Shown: positions 43,605-54,610, numbered from the stretch's first letter. The stretch is DNA of 64,000 bases from an uncultured Flammeovirgaceae bacterium (GCA_937883755.1 CAKZYA010000038.1:39174-103173); one strand, 5' to 3'. Numbers and translations are program-made. The notes: generated by a model not told the origin, from the letters alone.

Positions 43605-45579
43605 CTGATGAGGGTGAGTCTTGCTCAGTTTCGGCGGTATAGTTCGGTAGGTTAATAGTAAATGTCGTTCCCTGATTTACAGTTGAGTTCACTCGGATTA
43701 TGCCTTGCATCTTAGCAATGGTTTCTTTCACTAGAAATAATCCAAGTCCCGAGCTATCTTGATGATTACTAGCTCGATAAAACATATCAAAAATACGATC
43801 GATATGTTCAGCGGCAATGCCTAGCCCATTGTCTTGTACCTCGATAAAGACTTGCTGCTCGGTCACGTCAATTCTAATTTCTATATAGGGGTTGTCCTGG
43901 TAAGGATTATAGTAGCGCAACGCATTAGAAATAAGGTTATTAAAAACTACTTCCAGCCGTTTACTATCTCCTAGAAAAGTTGCTGAACTCTTAATAGTAG
44001 TGCGTTTGTCGATTTGCTCATACTGGGGGAGATGTGAGTAAAGATTGTAAGTTTCGTCGATCAATACTTGAAAATCAATAGCTTGAGGAGTGATGTCTAG
44101 CCGGGAGTTACGGGAGTAGTCCAGAATTTCCCGGACAAAACCATCGAGTTTATGAATAGAACGTTCTTGTAAACTCAAGTACTTCTCTATTGCGGGGGAA
44201 AGAGACTCATTGCGCATTAAACCAATAATACCTAATAGTGAAGTAAGCGGAGCACGCAAATCATGAGAGGTACGATAGACGAATACATCCATTTCCTGAT
44301 TAAGCGTAATCAATTCGTCGTGCTTCTCTTCAATCTCCTGATTTTTTTGCTCCAGTTGAATATTGATGGCTTCTAGTGCATTAGCTGTTTGGGAAAATCG
44401 ACGAGACAACAGAGCTGATTGAAAGAACAGAAAGAAAAATAGTCCAAACGGTGCGGCGTAAAACGTATTGATTATATTATTGGCATACAAGGCATCGTTG
44501 ACCATTGCCATAAATAGCCCTAGAAACCCTAGTAAAAATAGCGTGATGTCATCTAACGAACGCCAAGAAGCCTTGAGTATACAAAATGTTCCGTAGGTAG
44601 CCACGCCGATGGCAAATATCTCGAAAGGAACAACTGTATGTGTAGCCCACCAGGTCGGTAGTACCACTACAGCCAAGCTGGCAATAGCCGCTCCCACTAC
44701 ACTTACTTGAACTAGCCAGCGGGGAATCATAGATGGATAAATAATCCGGGTAAATGTGGCAAATACTGGAATACATAAATAAAAACTCAGCAACTCGCTG
44801 CGTAGCATCCAGTCCCAAGGCATGATAAATCCTAGTACATGAAGGTCGGTGCTGAGAGTCCGAATAATGACTAACAGGCAAAGCCCACTGAAGTAGAGAG
44901 AAGACAGATTGCTACGCCGATGAATATACAGAATTAGGTGGTAGAGCGCCATAATAAAAAAGCTTCCCACTAAAAACGACATCAGGACGTAATCCCAAAT
45001 CCATTTTCGGATAATAATTTTTGAGGAACCCAACTCAAGGGAATCCCATAAGCCACCTTTTCGGTAGTGATAATTAGAAACGTGAACTACTATATCTAAT
45101 GTTTCGACTGGAGGTACAGAAATGATTTGGGGATAATAGCCCGGTTGAGCATCTTGGGCATTATTCGTTGCCTTTCCGACCTGATAGACTTCCTTACCAT
45201 TAAGCCAGATTCGCATAGCAGTAGCCGCCGTATTGACTCGTAGTGATAAAGGGATGGAGTTAGAGGGTAGTTGCACTTTCAGACGATATGTAGCGTATCC
45301 GGTACCCGCACGAACAGAGTCAATAGTTGGCCATGTATCGGGTACAGATAGAAATCGCGTAGACACAGGCTGCTTTATTTCAAACGATTCGGGAGTGATG
45401 AATTGTTGCCAATAAAATGACCATTCACCACTAAGATCAACCTTGCCACCTCGTTCCCATGACCACTGCTTTAAGTCTAATAATCCTTCTTTAGCTTGCG
45501 GGGTGTCACCCGGCGGCGAACAACTAATAAAACTTGCTGAGATTAGCCAAAAAATAAGCGAGCTGAGCCTTAGGCGCAT
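43597..45579 (-). CDS. 7TM-DISM sensor histidine kinase
   Basis: A 660-residue hybrid-free kinase. The start is the ATG at 45579, which begins a lipoprotein-like signal (SLIFWLISASFISC); the longer frame has no match. A periplasmic 7TMR-DISMED2-like beta-sandwich (about 30-190) is followed by seven TM helices, a coiled coil (NIQLEQKNQEIEEKHDELI), then HisKA with TSHDLRAPL (His439) and an HATPase domain with NNLISNALRYY (N box), DNGLGI (G1) and SSGLGLFL (G2). Such kinases sense extracellular carbohydrates or membrane signals. No response regulator is adjacent. Confidence 0.9.
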   Translation of the reverse strand: MRLRLSSLIFWLISASFISCSPPGDTPQAKEGLLDLKQWSWERGGKVDLSGEWSFYWQQFITPESFEIKQPVSTRFLSVPDTWPTIDSVRAGTGYATYRLKVQLPSNSIPLSLRVNTAATAMRIWLNGKEVYQVGKATNNAQDAQPGYYPQIISVPPVETLDIVVHVSNYHYRKGGLWDSLELGSSKIIIRKWIWDYVLMSFLVGSFFIMALYHLILYIHRRSNLSSLYFSGLCLLVIIRTLSTDLHVLGFIMPWDWMLRSELLSFYLCIPVFATFTRIIYPSMIPRWLVQVSVVGAAIASLAVVVLPTWWATHTVVPFEIFAIGVATYGTFCILKASWRSLDDITLFLLGFLGLFMAMVNDALYANNIINTFYAAPFGLFFFLFFQSALLSRRFSQTANALEAINIQLEQKNQEIEEKHDELITLNQEMDVFVYRTSHDLRAPLTSLLGIIGLMRNESLSPAIEKYLSLQERSIHKLDGFVREILDYSRNSRLDITPQAIDFQVLIDETYNLYSHLPQYEQIDKRTTIKSSATFLGDSKRLEVVFNNLISNALRYYNPYQDNPYIEIRIDVTEQQVFIEVQDNGLGIAAEHIDRIFDMFYRASNHQDSSGLGLFLVKETIAKMQGIIRVNSTVNQGTTFTINLPNYTAETEQDSPSSAI

Positions 45580-45688
45580 GAGGGAAATCTTGAACGAAGC
45601 AGTTATGCGTGTAAACAGTGTAATAATTTTACTAATTATACGCCTTTTTACATTAGTAGCGAAATAATCTATCGGAATGAGTGGTTGT

Positions 45689-47053
45689 TCAACTAATCCA
45701 AACTGTCTGTTGGTTGACAAACTCCCGAATGCCTAAGTAGGAAAGTTCGCGTCCGTAACCAGAAAGTTTAATGCCTCCAAAAGGTACTGCCGGATGCGAG
45801 GCCATCATTTTGTTAATATATACTGCGCCCGATTCCACCTGTCGAGCCAGACTCTTTCCCCGATCAATATCTTGAGTCCAGACGGAGCCCCCCAGTCCGT
45901 AGCGAGAATCATTAGCGACGCGAACCGCTTCTTCATCACTACTTACTGGGAAAATACCAGCCACCGGGCCAAATAGCTCTTCATCGTAAGCAGGCATGCC
46001 TGGAGTAATATCAGTGAGTACTGTCGCATTAAGAAAGGCTCCTTCCTTATCTGGTCGGCCACCACCCAGTAGCACTTTCGCTCCTTGTTTTACCGATTCT
46101 TTCACTTGCCCCAGCAATTCATCAGCCAGATCAATGCGAGCCATCGGGCCGTAATCGGTGGTTCCTTCATTAGGGTCACCCTGTTTCAATTGCTGCATTT
46201 TTAGCATAAAAACAGTCAGGAAATCATCGTAAACTGCTTGGTGTACAATGAATCGTTTAGCCGCAATGCAGCTTTGACCACAATTGAGCATTCGGGCTTT
46301 TACCGCTATTTCAGCTGCTTGATCTACATCGACATCCGCCAGTACGATAAACGGATCGCTACCGCCCAATTCTAATACGGTTTTCTTGATCTGCTCTCCT
46401 GCTATTTGCGCTACACTGCTTCCCGCTCGTTCGCTACCCGTTAGCGTAGCAGCTTTAACGCGGCGATCTTTCAGTAGCTTGCCTACTTTATGCGTAGAAA
46501 TTAGTAGGCTTTGGAAAGCACCCTCGGGAAAGCCTGCTTCTCGAAATACCTCCTCCAGTGCCAAGGCACAACCTGATACATTGGAGGCGTGCTTTAGTAT
46601 CCCGACGTTACCCGCCATTAAATTGGGGGCAGCAAAACGGATCACCTGCCAGAATGGAAAATTCCACGGCATGATTGCCAGCACCGGACCGATAGGGTTA
46701 TAAGCAATATAGGCTTCACCATCAGGGACATTGAGTGGTTTGTCGCTTAAAAATCGCTCGGCATGTTCGGCGTAGTATTCGCAGGCTAAGGCACATTTTT
46801 CTATTTCAGCGATAGCTTCTTTTTTCACTTTACCCATCTCTTTGGTCATCAATTGGGCGTAGCGTTCTTTACCCTGTTGCAACTGACGAGCTGCGGCATA
46901 CATACGTTCTGATCGTTCGGCAAAGGTCACTTGCTTCCAACATTCGTAAGTATCTTCAGCTTGGGTTAGAACTTTCTCTATTTCCTGATCAGAGTGCTCA
47001 CTATATTCTCGAATCAGTTGATTGTTATACGGGTTGATACTTTGGATGAGCAT
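45689..47053 (-). CDS. NAD(P)-dependent aldehyde dehydrogenase, succinate-semialdehyde type
   Basis: Oxidises a semialdehyde to the acid. 454 residues with catalytic Cys262 (MLNCGQSCIAA) and Glu228 (TVLELGGSDPF), NAD contacts MPWNFPFWQ and LTGSERAGSSVA. The short N-terminus and VPFGGIKLSGYGRELSYLGI are typical of SSADH (GabD/Sad-like). Divergent from hemE; the -7 box of hemE sits just upstream of its start. Confidence 0.9.
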   Translation of the reverse strand: MLIQSINPYNNQLIREYSEHSDQEIEKVLTQAEDTYECWKQVTFAERSERMYAAARQLQQGKERYAQLMTKEMGKVKKEAIAEIEKCALACEYYAEHAERFLSDKPLNVPDGEAYIAYNPIGPVLAIMPWNFPFWQVIRFAAPNLMAGNVGILKHASNVSGCALALEEVFREAGFPEGAFQSLLISTHKVGKLLKDRRVKAATLTGSERAGSSVAQIAGEQIKKTVLELGGSDPFIVLADVDVDQAAEIAVKARMLNCGQSCIAAKRFIVHQAVYDDFLTVFMLKMQQLKQGDPNEGTTDYGPMARIDLADELLGQVKESVKQGAKVLLGGGRPDKEGAFLNATVLTDITPGMPAYDEELFGPVAGIFPVSSDEEAVRVANDSRYGLGGSVWTQDIDRGKSLARQVESGAVYINKMMASHPAVPFGGIKLSGYGRELSYLGIREFVNQQTVWIS

Positions 47054-47074
47054 AGGTAAAAAAGGTTATCTTTG
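47041..47074 (+). promoter_or_regulatory. Promoter of hemE
   Basis: TTTG at 47041-47044 and TATCTTTG at 47067-47074 fit the Bacteroidota -33/-7 consensus with a 22-base spacer; the start codon is 25 bases further on. The -33 lies inside the divergent gene's first codons. Confidence 0.45.
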
Positions 47075-47098
47075 GCGAAAATTACTTTGTATATTATT

Positions 47099-48157
47099 AT
47101 GAAACAGCCCTCGTTGAAAAATGATTTACTGCTTCGTACCATTCGGGGCGAAAAAACTGAGCGAACCCCAGTGTGGCTCATGCGGCAAGCTGGGCGTATT
47201 TTGCCCGAGTACCGGGCAGTACGAGCAAAGTTAAGCGGGTTTGTTGAATTGGTAAAAAATCCCGAACGCGCGGCTGAAGTGACCATTCAGCCCGTTGATA
47301 TTCTAGGCGTGGATGCTGCTATTATTTTCTCTGATATTTTAGTGATTCCGGAAGCAATGGGTTTGCCTTATGATATGGTAGAAAGCCGAGGACCGGTATT
47401 TCCGCGCACAGTGAGCAGCCAAGCCGATATTGACCGTCTTAAAGTGGCTGATATTTCGGATGATCTGGCGTATACGCCTGAAGCCATTAAGATTGTGAAG
47501 AAGGGACTAGATGGACGGGTTCCATTAATCGGATTTGCGGGCGCTCCCTGGACAATTTTTGCCTATATGGTGGAAGGTTCAGGCAGTAAAACCTTTTCCA
47601 AAGCCCGAGCGATGCTCTACCGGCAACCAACCTTATCGCGACAATTACTAGGAATGATTACGGAAAGTACCATTCGCTACTTGAAGGCTCAGATTGCAGA
47701 CGGGGCTGATGTGGTGCAGATATTTGATTCTTGGGCAGGTATTTTGCCTCCGGTTCACTTTGAACAGTTCTCGCTGCCTTACATTCAGCAAATCTGTGAG
47801 GCAATTACTGAGGTGCCAATTACTGTTTTTGCCAAGGGAGCTTACGCCAACCTCACTGAAATAGGACAGCTCAACTGCGCTACCGTAGGCATTGACTGGA
47901 ATACTGAAATTAGCCACGCTCGGTCAGTAATAAGTCCAGACAAGACGTTACAGGGCAATCTAGACCCTGCTGCTCTCTACGCCGATTTTGATCAAATTAG
48001 ACAAGATACCCGACAAATGCTGGATGCTTTCGGTTCTCATCATCATATTGCCAATCTGGGGCACGGGGTATACCCCGATATTTCCCCCGACCATGTTCGC
48101 TGCTTTATCGATACTGTAAAGGAATATAGTGCTAACAAGCGGAGCAAGCTTCTCTAA
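47099..48157 (+). CDS. hemE: Uroporphyrinogen decarboxylase
   Basis: Makes coproporphyrinogen III in haem synthesis. The N-terminus, [30 protein letters not shown] (two pieces: [12 protein letters not shown] and ILPEYRAVR), and [15 protein letters not shown] with the key Asp in [12 protein letters not shown] mark it. The frame extends nine codons upstream to 47072, but a TATCTTTG promoter box overlaps that ATG; the ATG at 47099 is the start. 352 residues. Convergent with aspS, 11 bases apart. Confidence 0.95.
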   Translation: MKQPSLKNDLLLRTIRGEKTERTPVWLMRQAGRILPEYRAVRAKLSGFVELVKNPERAAEVTIQPVDILGVDAAIIFSDILVIPEAMGLPYDMVESRGPVFPRTVSSQADIDRLKVADISDDLAYTPEAIKIVKKGLDGRVPLIGFAGAPWTIFAYMVEGSGSKTFSKARAMLYRQPTLSRQLLGMITESTIRYLKAQIADGADVVQIFDSWAGILPPVHFEQFSLPYIQQICEAITEVPITVFAKGAYANLTEIGQLNCATVGIDWNTEISHARSVISPDKTLQGNLDPAALYADFDQIRQDTRQMLDAFGSHHHIANLGHGVYPDISPDHVRCFIDTVKEYSANKRSKLL

Positions 48158-48168
48158 TCTAAGCCTTG

Positions 48169-49929
48169 CTACTCATCTTCCTCTTTCACATCAATCCCCA
48201 ACTCATCTAACTGCTCATCAGCAATGGTTGACGGAGTGTCAATCATTACATCGCGGCCCGCGTTGTTCTTGGGGAAGGCGATATAGTCGCGGATAGAATC
48301 GGCACCGTCGAAGAGGGCGCACATGCGGTCGAAACCAAAGGCAATACCACCATGGGGAGGAGCTCCGTACTCGAAAGCATCCATCAGAAAGCCAAATTGC
48401 TTCTGCGCTTCTTCATCAGTAAATCCTAGTACCTGAAACATTTTCTTCTGCAAACCCCGATTGTAGATTCGGATGGAGCCACCGCCAATTTCTACGCCGT
48501 TAATCACCAGGTCGTAAGCATTGGCTCGTACTCCGCCTGGGTCACTGTCTAGCCTTTCAATATCTTCCGGCTTGGGCGAAGTGAACGGATGGTGCATAGC
48601 GTAGTATCGTTGGGTGTCTTCGTCCCACTCTAGTAGCGGAAAATCTACCACCCACAGTGGTTTGTAAACGTATTTGTCGCGAAGATTGAGTTCAGAACCC
48701 ATGTGTAGCCGTAGTTCAGATAGAGCTTTTCGGGTAGGATTCGCGTCACCAGATAGTACTAGAAGTAAATCGCCTTCCTGGGCTTGCATAGTTTGCATCC
48801 ACTCTTTTAGATCATCCTGGCTGTAAAATTTGTCTACTGACGATTTAAACGTGCCATTGGTGTTACACTTCACGTACACCAATCCTTTAGCCCCAACCTG
48901 CGGACGTTTCACAAAGTTGGTTAAGGCATCCAACTGCTTGCGAGAATATTCGGCGCAACCGGGCGCGACGATCCCTACGACCAGTTCGGCACTGTCAAAA
49001 ACGTTGAAGCCTTTGCCTTGAGCAACCTTATTCAGCTCCACGAAACGCATCTCAAAACGAGTATCGGGCTTATCGTTGCCGTAGTACTTCATCGCATCAG
49101 CGTAACTCATTCGTGGAAAGTCTTCCGCTAGATCTAATCCCTTTACTTGTCGGAATAAATGTTTAGTCAGCCCTTCAAAGGTGTTCAGAATATCCTCTTG
49201 GGTAACGAATGACATTTCGCAGTCAATCTGGGTAAACTCCGGTTGGCGATCAGCTCTCAGGTCTTCATCGCGGAAGCACTTCACAATCTGGAAGTAGCGG
49301 TCAAAGCCCGAAACCATCAACAGTTGCTTGAACGTCTGGGGCGATTGTGGCAAGGCGTAAAACTCACCCGGATGCATCCGGGAAGGCACCACAAAGTCGC
49401 GGGCACCTTCGGGAGTGGATTTAATCAGTACCGGAGTTTCTACCTCGATAAAGTTTTCACCGTCCAGATAGTGCCGGGTTTGCTGCATCATGCGGTGACG
49501 AAGCTTTAGCTTTTCTCGTACTTCGTTACGGCGCAAATCCAGGTAGCGATACTTCATCCGTAGGTCTTCGCCACCGTCGCTATTATCTTCAATAGTGAAC
49601 GGGGGCACCTTAGAAGGATTCAGTACCTCTAGATCAGTGACTTCAATTTCAACATCACCGGTGGGTAAATCGGGATTTTTAGAGTAGCGTTCGATCACTT
49701 TTCCACGGGCTTTCAGCACGTATTCCCGCCCTACATCCTGACCTCTTTTAATTAACTCTTCAGCGGTTTCGCCTTCTTTAAAAATTAGTTGGGTCAGGCC
49801 GTAGCGGTCACGCAGGTCAATCCACAATACTCCACCCTTGTCGCGTTTGCGCTGTACCCATCCAGTAAGGATTACTTCCTTGCCAGCATCTTCCAATCGT
49901 AGTTCACCGCAGGTATGAGTTCGTAGCAT
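48169..49929 (-). CDS. aspS: Aspartyl-tRNA synthetase
   Basis: Class II synthetase of 586 residues: OB-fold anticodon-binding domain ([20 protein letters not shown]), catalytic core motif 2 ([18 protein letters not shown]), GAD insertion (about 290-415), and motif 3 ([13 protein letters not shown]). The acidic C-terminus (DVKEEDE) is normal. The longest frame begins at a codon 19 residues upstream, across a TAACTTTG promoter box, so the ATG at 49929 is preferred. Confidence 0.96.
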   Translation of the reverse strand: MLRTHTCGELRLEDAGKEVILTGWVQRKRDKGGVLWIDLRDRYGLTQLIFKEGETAEELIKRGQDVGREYVLKARGKVIERYSKNPDLPTGDVEIEVTDLEVLNPSKVPPFTIEDNSDGGEDLRMKYRYLDLRRNEVREKLKLRHRMMQQTRHYLDGENFIEVETPVLIKSTPEGARDFVVPSRMHPGEFYALPQSPQTFKQLLMVSGFDRYFQIVKCFRDEDLRADRQPEFTQIDCEMSFVTQEDILNTFEGLTKHLFRQVKGLDLAEDFPRMSYADAMKYYGNDKPDTRFEMRFVELNKVAQGKGFNVFDSAELVVGIVAPGCAEYSRKQLDALTNFVKRPQVGAKGLVYVKCNTNGTFKSSVDKFYSQDDLKEWMQTMQAQEGDLLLVLSGDANPTRKALSELRLHMGSELNLRDKYVYKPLWVVDFPLLEWDEDTQRYYAMHHPFTSPKPEDIERLDSDPGGVRANAYDLVINGVEIGGGSIRIYNRGLQKKMFQVLGFTDEEAQKQFGFLMDAFEYGAPPHGGIAFGFDRMCALFDGADSIRDYIAFPKNNAGRDVMIDTPSTIADEQLDELGIDVKEEDE

Positions 49930-49993
49930 AATATCTATTCGGTTTAGGTTAACTCTTAGGGCTGTATCCACAGTGGCTGCATACACAGCGGTT

Positions 49994-50001
49994 GCAAAGT
50001 T
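49994..50001 (-). promoter_or_regulatory. Promoter -7 box of aspS
   Basis: TAACTTTG on the minus strand, 65 bases upstream of the aspS ATG. The -33 element about 20 bases further upstream is a poor TTTT. Confidence 0.35.
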
Positions 50002-50148
50002 AGCCTTTTTTGAAGCTAGGAAAAGCCTGGTTTACTGAAAAAGCTAAAGAGAAATATGTGGTTTATACTAGATATATCATTAGTTTTGGTGAAAAGATAA
50101 AATATCCGAATTTAATTCTGATTTATACAATAGTACCTAATCAATTAT

Positions 50149-51423
50149 ATGGAAAATAGCTATTCGCCTTCCCCATCTTCATCTCGTCGTCGTTTCCTGA
50201 AAAAGACGCTGGCCGGAGTAAGTCTCAGTACACTCGCAACTTCTCTACCCGTCAGTGCATCATCAAGTTTATTAAATTCAGATGAGAACAACGAAATGTA
50301 CTGGGAGCAGGTACGTCAGCAGTTTGGATTAAGACCGGGGTTGATTCTGATGAATTCGGCTAACTTATGTCCTAGTCCTCGGGCGGTTTCCGAAGCAGTT
50401 TCTTCAGGTACGCAGGATTTGGACTTTGACGCTTCTTTTCATAACCGGAAGAAATTTGGTGAGTTGCGTACGGAGCTTCGGCAAAAACTAGCCAAGTATC
50501 TTAATGTGGAAGTTGATGAAATTACATTGACCCGTAACACCAGCGAGAGCAATAACACCATCGTGCAAGGATTGCCATTCAAGCAGGGAGATGAAGTAGT
50601 GCTGTGGGATCAGAACCATCCGACCAACTTACTAGCTTGGCAGGTGCAAGCGAAACGACTGGGTTTTACTGTAAAGGTGATTAGCACACCTGAAAATCCA
50701 TCTTCGCCTCAGGAGCTTATTGAGCCCTTTTTACAGGCGTTTACTCCTCAAACCCGTTTACTCTCCTTCTCGCACATCTCTAACACAACTGGAGTTGCAA
50801 TGCCGAGTGAACTATGTAAAATAGCCCGAGAACAAGGCGTAATGTCGATGGTAGATGGTGCCCAATCATTCGGAAGCCAAAACCTGGACTTACAGGCACT
50901 GGGCTGTGATTTTTATACTAGCAGTGCCCATAAGTGGTTCATGGGGCCACGGGAGATGGGTATTTTATACGTTCGTAAACCCCTAATTCCTGAACTTTGG
51001 CCGCATTTGGTAGGAGTGGGATACGATAAGTATGAGCCAGAAGATATTGAGCGGCTTTCTACGTTTGGGCAGCAAGATATTGCCAAACTATCAGCTTTTA
51101 TCAAAACGGTAGAGTTTCACGAAACAATTGGTAAAGAAAAGGTAGCTCAGCGGATTACTGATTTGGCAGGTCAGTTGAAGGAGCAAGTACAGAGCCGTTT
51201 TCCCCAGGCTAAACTTATAACCCCTGTTGCTGAAGAAGTAAGCGGGGGAGTTGTTATCGTTCAGTTTCCCGACCAGGATCATGGCAAAATTTTCAATCGA
51301 CTGTACGAACAGCACCAGATTGCTTGCGCTCCTACTGGGGGGCTTCGCTTTTCGCCCACCGTTTACAATACTTCTGAAGAGGTAGGTAAGGTGATGGATG
51401 CTCTCACTACCTTAATCAGTTGA
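50149..51423 (+). CDS. Tat-exported aminotransferase class V
   Basis: PLP enzyme of the isopenicillin-epimerase/cysteine-desulfurase-like class V fold, 424 residues. SSRRRFLKKTLAGVSLSTLA is a twin-arginine signal, so it is exported folded with its cofactor to the periplasm. MVDGAQSFGSQ gives Asp236, and SSAHKWFMGPREMG gives PLP Lys262; GGLRFSPTVYNT is the C-terminal Arg loop. The substrate is unknown. An exported PLP enzyme is uncommon but this family is known with Tat signals. DUF4105 follows 78 bases downstream, same strand. Confidence 0.9.
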   Translation: MENSYSPSPSSSRRRFLKKTLAGVSLSTLATSLPVSASSSLLNSDENNEMYWEQVRQQFGLRPGLILMNSANLCPSPRAVSEAVSSGTQDLDFDASFHNRKKFGELRTELRQKLAKYLNVEVDEITLTRNTSESNNTIVQGLPFKQGDEVVLWDQNHPTNLLAWQVQAKRLGFTVKVISTPENPSSPQELIEPFLQAFTPQTRLLSFSHISNTTGVAMPSELCKIAREQGVMSMVDGAQSFGSQNLDLQALGCDFYTSSAHKWFMGPREMGILYVRKPLIPELWPHLVGVGYDKYEPEDIERLSTFGQQDIAKLSAFIKTVEFHETIGKEKVAQRITDLAGQLKEQVQSRFPQAKLITPVAEEVSGGVVIVQFPDQDHGKIFNRLYEQHQIACAPTGGLRFSPTVYNTSEEVGKVMDALTTLIS

Positions 51424-51501
51424 GGATAAATTAGCCTTTCTAGGGCAACGAGAGGTCAATGCATTCGTTTTCATGTATGACAAAACCTACGTTGTGATCT
51501 C

Positions 51502-52776
51502 ATGTATTGGCTTAAAACTTATCTTATTGCTTGCTATTCATTTTTCTGTTTTCCAGTATTTGGTCAGCAACTTTCTCCGAATGCTACCATCAGCTTACTT
51601 ACCTATTCGCCTAGTGAACAACTGTATACCGCCTTCGGGCATAGTGCCATCCGAGTAAAAGACCCTAGAAACTCAATGGATATGGTGTATAACTATGGCA
51701 CCTTTGATTTTGATGAGCCAGGATTTTATCTCAAGTTTATGCGGGGTAAGCTCAATTACAAGTTGAGTGCCTACGATTTTCGCTACGTAGAACTGGAGCA
51801 GCAACGACGGCAGATGGACGTGCGAGAGCAAGTCTTTGATCTGACACTAGCCCAAAAGCAAGCTCTGTTTGATTTCCTCAACACTAATTTATTACCTGAA
51901 AACCGTTTTTATCTGTACGATTTCTTTTACGACAATTGTGCTACTCGTATCCGTGATGCTTTTGAAATAGTACTAGGCGAATCCTTCCAACTAGACACCA
52001 CTTTTATTGCAGTAGAGAATCGTAAAACTTTTCGGCAGTTGGTTAACGAGTATATGGCTCCTCAACCCTGGGGCGACTTCGGTATTGATTTGGCACTAGG
52101 AGTGCGAATTGACCAACCTACTTCGCCCTACCATTATATGTTTCTACCCGATTATCTGACCCAGGGATTAGGCGGAAGTTTGGTGATTCGCGATAACAAA
52201 AAAAATCCTCTAGTGAAGCAGGATAAGATCATTATGACTGGAAAGACGACCGGGAATAGTACTTCACCAAGCGTTGAGCCCCGAACGGATGTTTCCCGAA
52301 CGGACATTCCACACTGGGCGACACCTCGCTGGACGAATCCACGCTGGGTTTTTATCACCTTATTCGCTTTATTTCTCGTCTGGACAATCCTGACTCGTAA
52401 TCAAAAGCCAGTTCACTGGCCCGACATTGTATTTTTTACTTTGATAGGGTTGCTGGGAACACTGTTACTAATACTTTGGCTAGCAACCGACCATCAAACC
52501 ACAAAAGAAAACTGGAATTTGCTTTGGGCGCATCCGCTGCATTTACTTACGGCTACACTTCTTACTCGTAAGCAGTTGGGTATCGGTGTAAAGCTTTATT
52601 TCTTAATTAATGGGCTCTTTTACCTTGGATTAATAGCTGGTTCAGAAGTCATTCCACAAGAGTATCATCCAGCAGTTATTCCACTGATTGCTCTCATTGC
52701 ATTTCGTTACTTTTACAAGTATCACCAGATTAACCTACCACAGCGGGTTCCTCCGGTTGCTGCTCGGGCAACTTAG
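51502..52776 (+). CDS. DUF4105-domain protein with C-terminal TM helices
   Basis: A signal peptide (ending VFGQQ) precedes a DUF4105 domain: LYTAFGHSAIRV, YNYGTFDFDEPGFYLKF and the strongly conserved FYDNCATRIRDAFE. The C-terminal 140 residues hold about four or five TM helices (RWVFITLFALFLVWTIL; IVFFTLIGLLGTLLLILWL and others). The periplasmic domain resembles cysteine-protease-like NlpC relatives (H in GHSA, C in DNCATR), a possible amidase; not proved. The last 47 bases overlap the convergent polyferredoxin gene's 3' end. 424 residues. Confidence 0.88.
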   Translation: MYWLKTYLIACYSFFCFPVFGQQLSPNATISLLTYSPSEQLYTAFGHSAIRVKDPRNSMDMVYNYGTFDFDEPGFYLKFMRGKLNYKLSAYDFRYVELEQQRRQMDVREQVFDLTLAQKQALFDFLNTNLLPENRFYLYDFFYDNCATRIRDAFEIVLGESFQLDTTFIAVENRKTFRQLVNEYMAPQPWGDFGIDLALGVRIDQPTSPYHYMFLPDYLTQGLGGSLVIRDNKKNPLVKQDKIIMTGKTTGNSTSPSVEPRTDVSRTDIPHWATPRWTNPRWVFITLFALFLVWTILTRNQKPVHWPDIVFFTLIGLLGTLLLILWLATDHQTTKENWNLLWAHPLHLLTATLLTRKQLGIGVKLYFLINGLFYLGLIAGSEVIPQEYHPAVIPLIALIAFRYFYKYHQINLPQRVPPVAARAT

Positions 52777-54610
52777 CCGTATCATCAATCTGAACACTGT
52801 TGTTGCCGATGATGATAGGCATTCCGAAGCGACCTTCTTCGGGACCATTTTCTAGTTTTAGCACGCCTCGGGGGCAAACTGCCGAGCAAATACCGCAGCC
52901 AACGCAGGAAGAGCGGATGATATTTTGTCCGCGTTGGGCATACCAGCGAACATCAATGCCCATTTCGCAGTAAGTGGAGCAGTTACCGCAGGAGATGCAC
53001 TGCCCCCCGTTGGTAGTAATGCGGAAGCGAGATTTGAAGCGTTGTACTAGGCCTAAATAAGCAGCTAATGGACAACCAAAACGACACCAAACTCGGTTAC
53101 CCATTAGTGGATAGAATCCGGTTCCAATCACTCCGGCAAAACCTGCCCCAATAAAGAAACCGTAAGTTTCTGCCATAGTGTAGGTGGGGATTCCGAGCAA
53201 GCTACCACTTCCGGTGAAGAAGGTATAAATCATACCAATGGTCATCAGTACCGCAAATACTAACACTCCGTGAATTAAGTAACGCTCCACTTTCCAGGCT
53301 CCGAGCGATTTATCCGAAAGTTGCCGGTACGGGTCGCCCAAGGTTTCGGCCAGGCCACCGCAACCGCACACCCAGGAGCAATACCAACGTTTTCCAAAGA
53401 AATAGACGAAGACTGGAACTGCTACAATAATCAAGGCAATGCCCCAAACGAGCATAAACAATCCTAACGTTCCATTATCGATGAGTTGGTTCAGACTACT
53501 AGGGAAGAAGAAATCGTAGTCAAGTGGCCAGATATTTTTAAAGTCAAAGTAAGGATTGTTAAGGCGAATGAGAATTTCAGGAATCAGAAAGGCAAAGGCT
53601 GTCTGGAAGAACATCACTGAAATAGTACGGATAATCTGGTAACGGTTGTGTCGGTAGTTGATAATCATCCGAATACCCATTACGATAATACAGATAGTAT
53701 ACAAAAAGCCGTACAAGAAGAATTCGCCCGCTGGATTTCCACTCAATGCCATACTCACTGGGTCAGCCAGTAAAATCCAGTTAGTCATGTAGTAGGGGTA
53801 GAAGTACAGTACGATGTAAAACAAAATCAGGAACGTACCGACTAGAATGCCTAACCAACCCCGGTGCTTCAAGGCTGAATGAAAGATGTTATTGTTCTTG
53901 ATTCCGGGATGCTCCTCTACTCTTGGCAACAAGTACATCAAAGACCCGATAATGGCAGTGAGAAAGGTGAGTAGTAGCACGGTGAGCTTATTCTCGGCAA
54001 TGAAGCCAACGGTTGAGGATTTTACGATAGCTGTTTTTAGTCCTTTGGCTCGGTACTTATCAATACCTTTCTGGCGAGCAATATCATTGTTGATATTTGT
54101 GACTTGTCCGTTTAGTTGGTTTTGTAATTCTTCGGCACTGCCAAATTGTTTTCCCTCTAGCCAGTTGGTATAAGCTCGCAGTTTTTGCCCCTTAAACTCG
54201 GCAGTCTCGCCCGAACCGAAAGCTGTCACAACTGCATCTAGCTGGTAAGTGCCATCGTTGTTAATAACTGTTTCTACAATTTGGCTTAGCTCTTCATCAG
54301 TAATACCGTATACTGCTTTGGCTTGCTCGTTTACTTTCTTAATGGTTGCTTCTAAACTTCTAATAAAAGCGAAGTTATTTCCGTAGGTTTTACCGAGCAT
54401 TTCAGAAGCGGCCTCTTGGGTAAGCTGATAAGTAGAAGGAGAACCCGCGGTACTTATATTACCTCCTTTTTCTTCCTCTGTACCTAACTGCTCAAGAAGA
54501 ACTTCTGTAGTCAGTTGGTAGTCAGATAGAAAAAAAATAGAGATAAAGAAGCCAAAGCCAGCGATAAATAAAGCCAGGCCAATGATTTGAATAATGCTTT
54601 TTCCGTGCAT
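52730..54610 (-). CDS. Membrane polyferredoxin (NosR/FixG-like) with periplasmic domain
   Basis: A 626-residue electron-transfer membrane protein. A TM helix, a periplasmic helical domain (about 35-200), then five or six TM helices. WYCSWVCGCGGLAETLG and CRFGCPLAAYLGLVQRF are the paired CxxxC(P) motifs of the Fer4_5 family; two 4Fe-4S clusters are formed by C538-C541-C544-C548 and C569-C572-C575-C579. It resembles NapH/NosR/RdxA. Its partner is the FAD oxidoreductase encoded 12 bases upstream. The last 47 bases overlap the DUF4105 gene. It would carry electrons across or along the inner membrane; the acceptor is unknown. Confidence 0.88.
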   Translation of the reverse strand: MHGKSIIQIIGLALFIAGFGFFISIFFLSDYQLTTEVLLEQLGTEEEKGGNISTAGSPSTYQLTQEAASEMLGKTYGNNFAFIRSLEATIKKVNEQAKAVYGITDEELSQIVETVINNDGTYQLDAVVTAFGSGETAEFKGQKLRAYTNWLEGKQFGSAEELQNQLNGQVTNINNDIARQKGIDKYRAKGLKTAIVKSSTVGFIAENKLTVLLLTFLTAIIGSLMYLLPRVEEHPGIKNNNIFHSALKHRGWLGILVGTFLILFYIVLYFYPYYMTNWILLADPVSMALSGNPAGEFFLYGFLYTICIIVMGIRMIINYRHNRYQIIRTISVMFFQTAFAFLIPEILIRLNNPYFDFKNIWPLDYDFFFPSSLNQLIDNGTLGLFMLVWGIALIIVAVPVFVYFFGKRWYCSWVCGCGGLAETLGDPYRQLSDKSLGAWKVERYLIHGVLVFAVLMTIGMIYTFFTGSGSLLGIPTYTMAETYGFFIGAGFAGVIGTGFYPLMGNRVWCRFGCPLAAYLGLVQRFKSRFRITTNGGQCISCGNCSTYCEMGIDVRWYAQRGQNIIRSSCVGCGICSAVCPRGVLKLENGPEEGRFGMPIIIGNNSVQIDDTAKLPEQQPEEPAVVG

